This document shows positions 25,773 through 35,065 of a stretch of DNA of 64,000 bases, in pieces (within the stretch, counting starts at the first letter, position 1; each line of letters begins with the position of its first letter). Below the pieces are notes generated by a model. It worked only from the letters and a program-made list of their open reading frames with translations, did not search any database and was not told where the DNA came from. The stretch is taken from assembly GCF_012849555.1 (NCBI RefSeq), contig NZ_CP051685.1, positions 372,001 through 436,000 of the forward strand, written 5' to 3'. This stretch comes from Massilia forsythiae. Its GTDB lineage: Bacteria; Pseudomonadota; Gammaproteobacteria; Burkholderiales; Burkholderiaceae_D. A program made the position numbers and the translations under genes.

Positions 25773-27221
25773 ATGAACACCCATACCTTCCTCTGGCACG
25801 ACTACGAAACCTTCGGCGCCGAACCGCGGCGCGATCGTCCCGCACAGTTCGCCGCGCTCCGCACCGATGCCGAGCTCAACGAGATCGGCGAGCCGGTCAT
25901 GCTGTACTGCCAGCCGGCGCCCGACTACCTGCCCGATCCGCAGTCCTGCCTGATCACCGGCATCACGCCGCAGCATTGCCTGGAACACGGCGTGCCGGAA
26001 CACGCATTCGCCGCCGCGGTGTGCGCCGCCTTCAGCGAGCCGGGCACGATCGGCGTCGGCTACAACACGATCCGCTTCGACGACGAAGTGACGCGCTTCC
26101 TGTTCTGGCGCAACCTGATCGATCCGTACGCGCGCGAGTGGCAAAACCATTGCGGGCGCTGGGACTTGCTCGACGTGGTGCGCATGACCTATGCGCTGCG
26201 CCCGGAAGGCATCGAATGGCCGCTGCGCGAGGATGGCAAGCCCAGCTTCCGCCTGGAAGACCTGGCCCGCGCCAACGGCCTGCAGCACGACGCCGCCCAC
26301 GACGCGCTGTCCGACGTGCGCGCCACCATCGCGCTGGCGCGCCTGATCCGCAAGCAGCAGCCGAAGCTGTTCGACTTTTGCCTGGAACTGCGCCGCAAGG
26401 ACAAGGTCGCCGCCGAGATGGGCCTGCACCTGGACCGGGCGGCGCGCCTGCCCTTCCTGCACGTGTCCGGCATGTTCCCGGCCGAGCGCGGCTGCCTGGC
26501 CATCGTCTGGCCGATCGCCTCGCACCCGACCAACAAGAACGAAGTGCTGGTGTGGGATTGCCGTCACGATCCGTCGGAACTGTTCGGCCTGGACGTCGAG
26601 ACGATCCGCCTGCGCATGTTCACGCGCAGCGCCGACCTGCCGGAAGGCGTGACGCGCCTGCCGGTCAAGAGCGTGCACCTGAACAAATCGCCGATGGTGG
26701 TCGGTAACCTGCGCACCTTGACCCCCGCCACCGCCGCCAAGTGGCAGCTGGATATCGAGCAGAGCCTGGCGCATGCGCGCATCGCCGCCGCCGGGCCGGA
26801 CATGGCGCCGGTGTGGAAGCAGGTATTCGAGCGCGGCGAGCCGGCGCTCAAGGCCGACGTCGACGAAGACCTGTATGGCGGCTTTATCTCCAGCAACGAC
26901 CGGCGCAAGCTGGAATCGCTGCGCGAGGAAACGCCGGAACGCCTGGGCACGCTGCGGCCGTCGTTCGACGACCAGCGCCTGGGCGAGCTGCTGTTCCGTT
27001 ATCGCGCACGCAATTTCCCGGATACGCTGAACCAGGAGGAACTGCAGGAGTGGGAAGCGCACCGCGCGGCGCGCCTGTTCGATGGGGATGGCGGCGCGCG
27101 CACGATCGAGCAGTTGTCCGGCGAGATCGATGCCTTGTCCGAGACGGCGGACGAACGCGCCGAGGACATCCTGGGCGCCCTGTACGATTACGCCGAGTCG
27201 ATCGCGCCGGGACGGTATTGA
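25773..27221 (+). CDS. sbcB: exodeoxyribonuclease I
   Basis: A 482-residue 3'-5' single-strand DNA exonuclease acting in mismatch repair and recombination. The DEDDh exonuclease fold is complete: WHDYETFG (Asp10, Glu12), a second Asp in FDDEV, and HDALSDVRAT supplying the His and last Asp. The C-terminal SH3-like and helical regions typical of ExoI follow. Length matches the family. TAGAAT at 25742 is a likely -10 box. Confidence 0.93.
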   Translation: MNTHTFLWHDYETFGAEPRRDRPAQFAALRTDAELNEIGEPVMLYCQPAPDYLPDPQSCLITGITPQHCLEHGVPEHAFAAAVCAAFSEPGTIGVGYNTIRFDDEVTRFLFWRNLIDPYAREWQNHCGRWDLLDVVRMTYALRPEGIEWPLREDGKPSFRLEDLARANGLQHDAAHDALSDVRATIALARLIRKQQPKLFDFCLELRRKDKVAAEMGLHLDRAARLPFLHVSGMFPAERGCLAIVWPIASHPTNKNEVLVWDCRHDPSELFGLDVETIRLRMFTRSADLPEGVTRLPVKSVHLNKSPMVVGNLRTLTPATAAKWQLDIEQSLAHARIAAAGPDMAPVWKQVFERGEPALKADVDEDLYGGFISSNDRRKLESLREETPERLGTLRPSFDDQRLGELLFRYRARNFPDTLNQEELQEWEAHRAARLFDGDGGARTIEQLSGEIDALSETADERAEDILGALYDYAESIAPGRY

Positions 27222-27346
27222 TCGACGGGCGGGATCGACAGACGGGCCGGCTGCACCGGCGGCGTACATGCCGCCGCGCCGCATGCACGACCGTGTCCGT
27301 GAAAGCAAACGCCGGCGCCATCACGCGATGGCTCGCCGCGGCCGTA

Positions 27347-28168
27347 TCAGCCGCGATAACGGTTGATCTCGTCGCGCGTCGCGCGCGCCACGCGGCGGGC
27401 GGCGGCGGCGAAATCCTCGTCGTCCTGCGGCTCGGCATAGATGATCGCGCGCGAGGAATTGATCATCATGCCGGCGCCATCCGCCGTGCGGCCCGCCGCC
27501 ACGGTGGCGCCGATGTCGCCGCCCTGGGCGCCGATGCCCGGCACCAGCAGCGGCATGTCGCCGACGATGCTGCGCACCTGCGCCAGCTCGTCCGGGAAGG
27601 TGGCGCCGACCACCAGCGCGCACTGGCCGTTGCGGTTCCATTTGTCGGCCACCAGTTGTGCCACGTGCTGGTACAGCGGACGGCCGCCGGCGTCCAGGAA
27701 CTGCAGGTCGGAGCCGCCCGCATTCGAGGTGCGGCACAGCACGATCACGCCGCGGTCTTCCCATTCCATGTAGGGCTCGACCGAATCGAAGCCCATGTAC
27801 GGGCTGACGGTGACGGCGTCGGCGCCGTAGCGCTCGAAGGCTTCGCGCGCGTACTGGTGCGCGGTGGCGCCGATGTCGCCGCGCTTGGCGTCCAGGATCA
27901 GCGGAATGTGCGGGTGGCGCGCGCGCAGCCAGGCGCACACTTTTTCCAACTGGCGTTCCGCGCCTAGCGCCGCGAAATAGGCGATCTGCGGCTTGAAGGC
28001 GCAGGCCAGGTCGGCGGTGGCGTCGATGATCGCCTTGCAGAACGCCACGATGCCGTCCGGCTGGCGGCGCAGGTGTTCCGGCAGGCGCGGCAGGTCGGGA
28101 TCGAGCCCCACGCACAGCAGGGAATCGTTGCTGCGCCAGGCGGCGTTCAGCTTGGTAATGAAAGTCAC
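27347..28168 (-). CDS. pyrF: orotidine 5'-phosphate decarboxylase
   Basis: A 273-residue enzyme converting OMP to UMP, the last step of pyrimidine synthesis. The active-site motif DAKRGDIG has Lys95 and Asp98. The longer sequence and [13 protein letters not shown] start place it in the type 2 (mycobacterial-like) OMP decarboxylases. The GTG start is chosen because GAGG lies six bases upstream; a TTG further out would add eight residues. It is a single gene convergent with sbcB. Confidence 0.93.
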   Translation of the reverse strand: MTFITKLNAAWRSNDSLLCVGLDPDLPRLPEHLRRQPDGIVAFCKAIIDATADLACAFKPQIAYFAALGAERQLEKVCAWLRARHPHIPLILDAKRGDIGATAHQYAREAFERYGADAVTVSPYMGFDSVEPYMEWEDRGVIVLCRTSNAGGSDLQFLDAGGRPLYQHVAQLVADKWNRNGQCALVVGATFPDELAQVRSIVGDMPLLVPGIGAQGGDIGATVAAGRTADGAGMMINSSRAIIYAEPQDDEDFAAAARRVARATRDEINRYRG

Positions 28169-28323
28169 GGCGGGCCTCGTCAATCGTTGCAAACCCGGTA
28201 TTGTAGCGCGCGCCGCTCCGGCGGCGCTCGCCGGCCGGCGCCGGTGACCCGCATGTCGGTACGCCGCCGGATTGCCGTTTCGGGTATATTTTTAACCATT
28301 CGACAACTTGCTACGGATTTTCC

Positions 28324-28935
28324 ATGAAGCCATCCCTCATCACGCGCTGGTCCGGCCTGCTGCTGGCCGCGGTCCTGTCCAGCACCCTGCTCTCGGGCTG
28401 CGGCTACAACCAGTTCCAGTCCAAGGACGAAGCCACCAAGGCCGCCTGGGGCGAAGTGGTGAACCAGTACCAGCGCCGCGCCGACCTGATCCCGAACCTG
28501 GTCAACACGGTCAAGGGCTATGCCACCCACGAAAAGGATACGCTGGAAGCCGTCACGCGCGCGCGCGCCGCCGCCACCAGTTTCCAGATCACGCCGGAAG
28601 TGCTGAACAATCCGGAAGCCTTCCAGAAATTCCAGCAAGTGCAGGGCGAACTGTCGGGCGCGCTGTCGCGCCTGATGGCGGTGTCCGAGAACTATCCGCA
28701 ACTCAAGGCCGACACCAGTTTCCGCGACCTGCAGTCGCAGCTGGAAGGCACCGAGAACCGCATCACCGTGGCGCGCCAGCGCTACATCGCCTCGGTGCAG
28801 GACTATAACGTCACCGTGCGCAGCTTCCCGACCAACCTGACGGCGATGATGTTCGGCTACCAGGCCAAGCCCTCGTTCACGGTCGAGAACGAGCGCGCGA
28901 TCTCGACGGCGCCGACCGTCAACTTCGGCAAGTAA
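28324..28935 (+). CDS. LemA family lipoprotein
   Basis: A 203-residue protein with a lipoprotein signal (LLSGC, Cys at about 24). The LemA pattern follows: WGEVVNQYQRRADLIPNLVNTVKGYA and YNVTVRSFPTN. It probably sits in the membrane facing the periplasm and forms long helices. It is the first gene of a three-gene operon with two TPM-domain proteins, a common betaproteobacterial arrangement. Function in cells is poorly known. Confidence 0.9.
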   Translation: MKPSLITRWSGLLLAAVLSSTLLSGCGYNQFQSKDEATKAAWGEVVNQYQRRADLIPNLVNTVKGYATHEKDTLEAVTRARAAATSFQITPEVLNNPEAFQKFQQVQGELSGALSRLMAVSENYPQLKADTSFRDLQSQLEGTENRITVARQRYIASVQDYNVTVRSFPTNLTAMMFGYQAKPSFTVENERAISTAPTVNFGK

Positions 28936-28938
28936 GCC

Positions 28939-29916
28939 ATGACCGGCGTGCCGTTGCGGCTGCAGGCGCCGCTCCCGACTCGGCCGGCGCTGCCGGGAAT
29001 GCCGCAGTTGCTGTCCGCGCTGCGCCTGCCGTGGCGCGGGCTGCTGGCGGCGCCGGCGCTGCTGCTGCTTTGCCTGCTGGTGTCGCTGCTGCCGGCGGGC
29101 CGCGTCCAGGCGCAGGGGCTGCGTCCGGTGCCGGCCCTGCAGGCGCGCGTCACCGACGAGATCGGCATGCTGACCGTGCAGCAGCGCCAGAGCCTGGAAG
29201 GCGTGCTGGCCGACTACGAACGCCAGACCGGCAGCCAGATCGCGGTGCTGCTGGTGGCGTCCACCGAACCGGAAGCCATCGAGCAGTACGGCATCCGCGT
29301 GACCGATGCCTGGAAGCTCGGACGCAAGGGCATCGACGACGGCGTGCTGCTGCTGGTGGCGCGCGACAATCCCTCCTCGCTGCGGCGCCTGCGCATCGAG
29401 GCCGGACGCGGCGTGCAAGGGGTGCTCACCGATGCCCAGTCGAAGCGCATCCTGCAGGACACCATCGCCCCGCACTTCCGCCAGCAGGATTGGTACGGCG
29501 GCCTGGTGGCGGGCGTGGGCGCCATCTCGACGCTGCTGAACCAGGAAAAATTCCCGGCGCCGCAGCAGCAAGCGCAGCGCCAGCCGGCGCGCGCAGACGA
29601 CGGCGGTCCCGGCATCCTCGGGATCGTGTTCTTCCTGCTGATCGGCGTGGTGTTCGTACGCTCGTTGCTGCGCCGCGGCGGCAGCCGCCTGGCGCGGCCC
29701 GGCATGGGCGGCGCCATCGGCGGCAACCCGGGGAGCGGCTGGAACAGCGCCACCACCGGTTTCGTGCTGGGCAACGTGCTGAGCAACCTGGAAAACGAGC
29801 GGCAACGCGACGGCGGTTTTTCCGGCGGCTTTTCCAGCGGCGGCTTCTCCGACGGGGGCGGCTTTTCCGGCGGCGGCGGCAGCTTCGACGGCGGCGGCGC
29901 CTCGGGAGACTGGTGA
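28939..29916 (+). CDS. TPM-domain membrane protein (YgcG family)
   Basis: A 325-residue protein. A signal or membrane segment at about 30-55 (LLAAPALLLLCLLVSLL) precedes the TPM domain (about 65-190: RVTDEIGMLTVQQRQSLEGVL, GIDDGVLLLVARD). A second membrane helix lies near 228-243. The tail is Gly/Ser/Phe-rich (FSGGG type) and ends ASGDW. It starts three bases after the LemA stop and its TGA overlaps the next ATG, so it is translationally coupled. Confidence 0.88.
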   Translation: MTGVPLRLQAPLPTRPALPGMPQLLSALRLPWRGLLAAPALLLLCLLVSLLPAGRVQAQGLRPVPALQARVTDEIGMLTVQQRQSLEGVLADYERQTGSQIAVLLVASTEPEAIEQYGIRVTDAWKLGRKGIDDGVLLLVARDNPSSLRRLRIEAGRGVQGVLTDAQSKRILQDTIAPHFRQQDWYGGLVAGVGAISTLLNQEKFPAPQQQAQRQPARADDGGPGILGIVFFLLIGVVFVRSLLRRGGSRLARPGMGGAIGGNPGSGWNSATTGFVLGNVLSNLENERQRDGGFSGGFSSGGFSDGGGFSGGGGSFDGGGASGDW

Positions 29917-30437
29917 TGCGGCAGTCCGATCAACATCCTCATCGCCTGCGGCGCACCCTGCGCCACTGGTTCAGCACGCGCGCCGATGCCGAACGCGCAT
30001 TTCCGGCCGCGGCCCAGGCCGCCCTGGCCCAGGCCATCGGCGCCGGCGAACTGACTCACCGCGGCGAAGTCCGGCTGGTGGTGGAAAAGGCGCTGCCGGT
30101 GGCGCTGGCCTGGGCCGGCGTCAGCAACCGCCAGCGCGCGCTGGCCCTGTTCGCCGACTACGGCATCTGGGATACCGAAGACAATTGCGGCGTCCTCATC
30201 TACGTCAACCTGGCCGACCGCAAGGTCGACATCGTGGCCGACCGCGGCATCGACCGCCGCATCGACGGCGCCACCTGGCAGGCGATCTGCGCCACCATGA
30301 CCGCCGGGTTCGCGCGCGGCGACTTCGAAGGCGCCACGCTGGCGGCACTGGAACAGGTCAACGCGCTGCTGCGCGCGCATTTCCCGGCCGACGGCAGGCG
30401 CGCCAACGAACTGCCCGACGGTCCGCTGATGCTGTAG
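29916..30437 (+). CDS. second TPM-domain protein, no membrane segment
   Basis: A 173-residue protein whose TPM domain holds VRLVVEKALPVALAW, GVLIYVNLADRKVDIVADRGID and a C-terminal helix FEGATLAALEQVNALL. No signal peptide or membrane helix is seen, so it may be cytoplasmic or held by the preceding protein. Its ATG overlaps the upstream TGA (TGATG). It completes the LemA-TPM-TPM operon. Confidence 0.88.
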   Translation: MRQSDQHPHRLRRTLRHWFSTRADAERAFPAAAQAALAQAIGAGELTHRGEVRLVVEKALPVALAWAGVSNRQRALALFADYGIWDTEDNCGVLIYVNLADRKVDIVADRGIDRRIDGATWQAICATMTAGFARGDFEGATLAALEQVNALLRAHFPADGRRANELPDGPLML

Positions 30438-30505
30438 GCGCATACTGCGGGACGGCGTCCCGGTAGAATGGCGGCTTCGATAACCACCGCTACCAGGATC
30501 CCGCC

Positions 30506-31270
30506 ATGAAACTCGCCAACCAAGTCGCCATCGTCACCGGCGCCAGCCAGGGCATCGGCCATGCCTGCGCCGCACGCCTGGTGCGCGACGGCGCGCGCGT
30601 GATGCTGGTCGACGTCCGTCCCGAGGGCGCGGACGCCGCCGCGGCGCTGGGCGACAATGCCCGCTTCTTCTGCGCCGACGTCAGCCAGAAGGCCGACGTC
30701 GACGCCATGCTGGCCGCCACCATGGCCGCCTTCGGCCACGTCGACATCCTGGTCAACAATGCCGGCGTGACCCACGCCGCCGAGTTCCTCGACCTGGCCG
30801 AGGAAGACTTCGACCGCGTGCTGCGCATCAACCTGAAATCGATGTTCCTGTGCAGCCAGGCAGTGGCGCGCGAGATGGTCAAGCGCAGCAGCGGGTGCAT
30901 CATCAACATGTCCAGCGTGAACGCCGAGCTGACGATCCCGAACCAGGTGCCGTACGTGATCTCGAAAGGCGGCGTCAACCAGCTGACGCGGGTGGCGGCG
31001 ATCAGCCTGGCGCAGCACGGTATCCGCGTGAATGCGATCGGCCCCGGCACCATCCTCACCGAGCTGGCGAAAAAGGCCGTGCTGGGCAGCCCGGAGGCGC
31101 GCCACACGATCCTGTCGCGCACCCCGCTGGGCCGCTGCGGCGAACCGGAAGAAATCGCCTCCATCGCCGCCTTCCTGGCCAGCGATGACGCCGCCTACAT
31201 GACGGGACAGACCCTGTACGCCGATGGCGGACGGATGGCACTCAATTACACGGTGCCGGTCAGGGACTGA
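30506..31270 (+). CDS. classical SDR oxidoreductase
   Basis: A 254-residue short-chain dehydrogenase. TGASQGIG near residue 12 binds NAD(P). NNAGVTHA, then the catalytic Ser in INMSSVN and YVISK (Tyr/Lys), complete the tetrad. VDVRPEG after the second strand has an acidic residue that favours NAD+ over NADP+. The substrate is probably a sugar or alcohol; no neighbour fixes it. TAGAAT at 30464 is a likely -10 box. Confidence 0.9.
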   Translation: MKLANQVAIVTGASQGIGHACAARLVRDGARVMLVDVRPEGADAAAALGDNARFFCADVSQKADVDAMLAATMAAFGHVDILVNNAGVTHAAEFLDLAEEDFDRVLRINLKSMFLCSQAVAREMVKRSSGCIINMSSVNAELTIPNQVPYVISKGGVNQLTRVAAISLAQHGIRVNAIGPGTILTELAKKAVLGSPEARHTILSRTPLGRCGEPEEIASIAAFLASDDAAYMTGQTLYADGGRMALNYTVPVRD

Positions 31271-31400
31271 TTGGAGGCAGTGTCGAGTTCATTATCATGC
31301 GAGCGAATGTCTGGTATCTGAAAACGAAATTGGACGCTTACCTTGCGCTGCAACATAATGAATCCGTCTCCACTATTCTCCTCCAAGAAAATAGTTTGAA

Positions 31401-31425
31401 GCCCGCTCACAGCGGGCTTTTTTTT
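31401..31425 (+). terminator. intrinsic terminator downstream of SDR gene
   Basis: Stem GCCCGCT (31401-31407) / AGCGGGC (31411-31417), loop CAC, then eight T. It lies 130 bases after the SDR stop. Confidence 0.88.
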
Positions 31426-31490
31426 GGTCTTTGCTTGGTCTGCAGGGCTAAACAGCATCGGTACAAAATTCGTGTCGCGAGCAGAATAGC

Positions 31491-31615
31491 CGTCGTCCCC
31501 GCGCAGGCGGAGACCCATGCATCGTCTCCAGCATCGAATCCTCGACAAGCCGCGAGCTTTCTGAAAGATCGAATTCCGATGCGCAGTATGGGTCCCCGCC
31601 TGCGCGGGGACGACG
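31491..31615. repeat. palindromic REP-like composite R3
   Basis: Inverted units at 31491-31520 and about 31586-31615. The left unit has one substitution in the stem (GCGGAGAC), so it is partly decayed. Confidence 0.82.
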
Positions 31616-31640
31616 CTGGTGTTACGCTGATGGAATGGTA

Positions 31641-33503
31641 TCAGCGCTTCAACTGCGACAGATCCCGCACCGCCCCCCGGTCCGCCGACGTGGTCAGCGC
31701 CGCATACGCCTGCAACGCCTGCGACACCACCCGTTCCCGGTTAACCGGCTGCCAGGCATGCACGCCGCGGTCCTCCATCGCCGCGCGCCGCTGCGCCAGT
31801 TCGGCGGCATCCACGCGCAGGTCGATGGTGCGCGCCGGGATGTCGATGTCGATGACGTCGCCCTCTTCCACCAGCCCGATGGCGCCGCCTTCGGCCGCTT
31901 CCGGCGAGGCATGGCCGATCACCAGGCCCGAGGAGCCGCCGGAAAAGCGGCCGTCGGTGAACAGCGCGCAGGCCTTGCCCAGGCCCTTCGACTTGATGTA
32001 CGAGGTCGGGTACAGCATTTCCTGCATGCCGGGGCCGCCCTTCGGTCCTTCGTAGCGGATGATGACGACGTCGCCGGCGTGCACCGTGTCGCCCAGGATC
32101 GCTTCCACCGCCGCATCCTGGCTCTCGAACACGCGCGCCTTGCCGGAGAATTTCAGGATGCTCTCGTCGACGCCGGCAGTCTTGACGATGCAGCCCTTTT
32201 CCGCGATGTTGCCGTACAAGACAGCCAGGCCACCATCCTGCGAGTACGCGTGTTCGCGGTCGCGGATACAGCCGGCGGCGCGGTCCAGGTCGTTCTGCTC
32301 GTAGCGCTCGGATTGCGAGAACGCCACCTGCGTCGGCACGCCGCCCGGCGCGGCGCGGAACAACTGGTGCACGGCAGGATCGTCGCTCTTGCGGATGTCA
32401 TACTTCTCGATCGCCGCCGCCAGGCTCGGACTGTGCACGTTGGGCAGCGAGGTGTCCAGCAGGCCGGCGCGCGCCAGCTCGCCCAGGATCGCGACGATGC
32501 CGCCGGCGCGGTGCACGTCCTCGATGTGGAATTTATCGGTCATCGGCGCCACCTTGCACAGGCACGGCACCTGGCGCGAGATGCGGTCGATGTCGGCCAT
32601 CGTGAACGCCACCTGCGCCTCGTGCGCCGCGGCCAGCAGGTGCAGCACGGTGTTGGTGGAGCCGCCCATCGACACATCCAGCGCCATCGCGTTCTCGAAC
32701 GCGGCCTTGGTGGCGATCGAGCGCGGCAGTACCGAGTAATCGTCCTGCTCGTAGTGGCGCTTGGCCAGGTCGACGATCAGGCGGCCGGCGCGCAGGAACA
32801 GTTCCTTGCGGTCGGCGTGGGTGGCGACGATGGTGCCGTTGCCGGGCAGCGACAGGCCGAGCGCCTCGGTCAGGCAATTCATCGAGTTGGCGGTGAACAT
32901 GCCGGAACAGGAACCGCAGGTGGGACAGGCGGAGCGCTCGACCTCGGCCACGTCGGCGTCGGACACGCTGGCGTCGCCGGCCTTGATCATGGCGTCGATC
33001 AGGTCGAGCTTGATGACCTTGCGGTCGTTGTTGACGACCTTGACCACCTTGCCGGCTTCCATCGGGCCGCCGGAGACGAACACCACCGGAATGTTCAGGC
33101 GCATCGCCGCCATCAGCATGCCGGGCGTGATCTTGTCGCAGTTGGAGATGCACACCATCGCATCGGCGCAGTGGGCATTGACCATGTACTCGACCGAGTC
33201 GGCGATCAGGTCGCGCGACGGCAGCGAGTACAGCATGCCGCCGTGGCCCATGGCGATACCGTCGTCGACGGCGATGGTATTGAATTCCTTGGCCACGCCG
33301 CCGGCCGCCTCGATCTCGCGCGCCACCAGCTGGCCCAGGTCCTTCAGGTGCACGTGGCCCGGCACGAACTGGGTGAACGAATTCACCACGGCGACGATCG
33401 GCTTGTCGAAATCGCCATCCTTCATGCCGGTGGCGCGCCACAGCGCGCGCGCGCCCGCCATGTTGCGGCCCTGGGTGGTGGTACGGGAACGGTAAGTCGG
33501 CAT
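31641..33503 (-). CDS. ilvD: dihydroxy-acid dehydratase
   Basis: A 620-residue Fe-S dehydratase making 2-keto acids for valine, leucine and isoleucine synthesis. The start [21 protein letters not shown] and the cluster Cys in CISNCDK and [18 protein letters not shown] are diagnostic. [12 protein letters not shown] and [10 protein letters not shown] also match. GAGGAGAT before the ATG is a strong ribosome site. It is transcribed alone. Confidence 0.95.
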   Translation of the reverse strand: MPTYRSRTTTQGRNMAGARALWRATGMKDGDFDKPIVAVVNSFTQFVPGHVHLKDLGQLVAREIEAAGGVAKEFNTIAVDDGIAMGHGGMLYSLPSRDLIADSVEYMVNAHCADAMVCISNCDKITPGMLMAAMRLNIPVVFVSGGPMEAGKVVKVVNNDRKVIKLDLIDAMIKAGDASVSDADVAEVERSACPTCGSCSGMFTANSMNCLTEALGLSLPGNGTIVATHADRKELFLRAGRLIVDLAKRHYEQDDYSVLPRSIATKAAFENAMALDVSMGGSTNTVLHLLAAAHEAQVAFTMADIDRISRQVPCLCKVAPMTDKFHIEDVHRAGGIVAILGELARAGLLDTSLPNVHSPSLAAAIEKYDIRKSDDPAVHQLFRAAPGGVPTQVAFSQSERYEQNDLDRAAGCIRDREHAYSQDGGLAVLYGNIAEKGCIVKTAGVDESILKFSGKARVFESQDAAVEAILGDTVHAGDVVIIRYEGPKGGPGMQEMLYPTSYIKSKGLGKACALFTDGRFSGGSSGLVIGHASPEAAEGGAIGLVEEGDVIDIDIPARTIDLRVDAAELAQRRAAMEDRGVHAWQPVNRERVVSQALQAYAALTTSADRGAVRDLSQLKR

Positions 33504-33671
33504 GAAAATCTCCTCGAACGGCGTGGACGGCAAAATAATGGGAGCATCAGGGTGCCCTACAGACCGTGATTTGTCCAATAGATGATTTGAGGTACTGTGA
33601 TTCGTTTCACGTATCAAAAACGCCTTGGATCGAACCCGGCAGTTGATGTTCTCAAACGATTTGGCACTCTC

Positions 33672-33699
33672 TTGAGGTAGGTCATTCCGAAGTCATAAT
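33672..33699 (+). promoter_or_regulatory. putative sigma-70 promoter of the candidate small RNA
   Basis: TTGAGG (33672-33677), 16-bp spacer, CATAAT (33694-33699). A TATACT at 33707-33712 is an alternative -10 but lacks a good -35. Confidence 0.4.
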
Positions 33700-33705
33700 C
33701 CGATC

Positions 33706-33853
33706 CTATACTAAGTTCATCTGCATACACGCAACCGATATGCGTGATCGCAGAAAGGTGTACCGCATGAAAATGCGATACACCGCACCGGATTCCGTGT
33801 CTCTTGGCCCGATCTTGGGTTGTGCCCGTCCTGCGTCAGGCGGGCATTTTTTT
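33706..33853 (+). ncRNA. candidate structured small RNA with intrinsic terminator
   Basis: A predicted ~148 nt transcript. Hairpin 1 pairs CACGCA (33728-33733) with TGCGTG (33741-33746). Hairpin 2 is a 12-bp stem with one mismatch (33757-33768 / 33773-33784) capped by a GAAA tetraloop. The 3' end is a stem at 33823-33846 followed by seven T. A promoter-like pair sits just upstream and there is no credible reading frame. The nearest genes point away (ilvD) or begin 160 bases later. Class unknown. Confidence 0.45.
33823..33853 (+). terminator. intrinsic terminator ending the candidate small RNA
   Basis: Stem TGCCCG...CGGGCA with an inner CCTG/CAGG extension and a single bulged T, loop CGT, followed by seven T. 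No protein gene precedes it on this strand for over 2 kb. Confidence 0.85.
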
Positions 33854-34016
33854 GTTCCGTATCCTTGCCGCAGTATTCGTTCCAGCCTGCCTCGAAACCC
33901 GCCTACTCGGGCTTGAACGATCCCATGTTTCCGCTATGATGAATTTCGCGCCTCGCGTTTCGGGCATCTCGAAAACTGCTGCGCGGAAAGTGACAATCAA
34001 CCATGGAGCCAGTCCA

Positions 34017-34334
34017 ATGACTTTACGTGAGACGATGTCGCCACCCCCGCCTCCCAACCCAAACAACTCGCGCCGCCGCAACGACGCCGAGGGCTGCCTG
34101 GTCCTCAGCGAACTCAATCCGCGGATGGTCGTCGACCACCTTGACGATGAAGGCCAGCCCCTTCACGTACTATCTTTCGGCACGCTCCGGGAGATCTGCC
34201 CCAAATGCCAGACCAGCCACCTGAAGCTGGTGTTGCGCCAATCGTCGGTGCGCATGGCCCATCTGTTCTGCGCCGATTGCGCCACCTGCTACGACGCCCA
34301 TTACTCGAACGGCACGCCCGCGCTCACGCTCTGA
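34017..34334 (+). CDS. small zinc-ribbon protein
   Basis: A 105-residue soluble protein with a Pro/Asn-rich start (MSPPPPPNPNNSRRR). A C-terminal treble of Cys pairs, CPKC about residue 63 and CADCATC about 85, should bind one zinc. Start MTLRETMSPP has GGAG nine bases upstream; longer in-frame starts run into the upstream terminator. Function unknown; the fold suggests nucleic acid or protein contact. Confidence 0.7.
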   Translation: MTLRETMSPPPPPNPNNSRRRNDAEGCLVLSELNPRMVVDHLDDEGQPLHVLSFGTLREICPKCQTSHLKLVLRQSSVRMAHLFCADCATCYDAHYSNGTPALTL

Positions 34335-34502
34335 CGCCGGAAGCTGCGCCCCGGCCGGCGGCCCACACGATGGGTGCGTTGGTTGTGCGGGGCGGCCCTG
34401 TCCTCATCTGTCATCGCAACACGCCGGCGGACGCCATGAGCGCGCTGCATGCGTCGATACATTCCACATGGTAAGGTGGCCGTTTTCACTTGCCGGTCTG
34501 CC

Positions 34503-34904
34503 ATGAATACCCATCTATCTCCACTTCTCTCGAACCCGCGCGCGCGCCTGGCAATCCTCGGTTGTGCCGTGACGATGTACCTGGCCATCCTGGTTGCCGG
34601 CTCGATCCCGGGCGCGCGGGCGGACATCGGCCACTATGCATCCGGCCCGGTGCTGCACTCGACCGCATACGCCATCCTGACTGCGTTGTGGTTCTTCGGG
34701 TCGCGCGGCACGCCGGCGGCACGCGCATGCAAGGCCGTGCTGGTGATCGCCGCGATGGGCGCGGGCGACGAATTCGTGCAGAGCTTTTTCCCCTACCGCG
34801 GTGCCGACGTGCGCGACTGGGCGGTGGACTGCGCCTCGGCGGTGGTGACCGCATTGCTGTTGTGCCTGGCCCTGCCGAAGATGTTCGTGATACAGGAGCA
34901 TTGA
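34503..34904 (+). CDS. VanZ-like membrane protein
   Basis: A 133-residue inner-membrane protein with about four helices. The VanZ pattern is seen in HSTAYAILTALWFFG and in GAGDEFVQSFFPYRGADVRDWAVDCASA, where acidic and Arg residues lie between helices 3 and 4. The family's role is not settled outside glycopeptide resistance. It is a single gene. Confidence 0.82.
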   Translation: MNTHLSPLLSNPRARLAILGCAVTMYLAILVAGSIPGARADIGHYASGPVLHSTAYAILTALWFFGSRGTPAARACKAVLVIAAMGAGDEFVQSFFPYRGADVRDWAVDCASAVVTALLLCLALPKMFVIQEH

Positions 34905-35065
34905 GGAGTATAGACAAAAATCCCCGGCGCGATCTCCCTGTTGATGTGGCTCATGCTCAACCCGAGTCAGCTGGAACGCCGATTCCAAACACGCCTCTTA
35001 CCAAAGTGGCATGCGGAATCGCTGCGCACCTACCCTGACACCGTTTCCATTACAAGGAGTCGAAC

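Larger units (their letters stand above)
31271..31640. other. gap between SDR and ilvD: terminator plus repeat
   Basis: It holds the intrinsic terminator at 31401-31425 and the palindromic composite at 31491-31615. Nothing convincing is coded in it. A plus-strand reading frame from 31297 crosses both the terminator and the repeat. Confidence 0.7.
33504..34016. other. intergenic region upstream of ilvD and of the zinc-ribbon gene
   Basis: It holds a promoter-like pair, two hairpins and an intrinsic terminator, listed separately as a candidate small RNA (33706-33853). The rest should contain the ilvD promoter on the minus strand and the promoter of the plus-strand zinc-ribbon gene; neither was placed. 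Confidence 0.6.

Noticed and set aside
31401..31425. Terminator as a sign of a tRNA gene in 31271-31400
   Set aside because: No cloverleaf, TPsiC or CCA-like end could be found in the preceding 130 bases.
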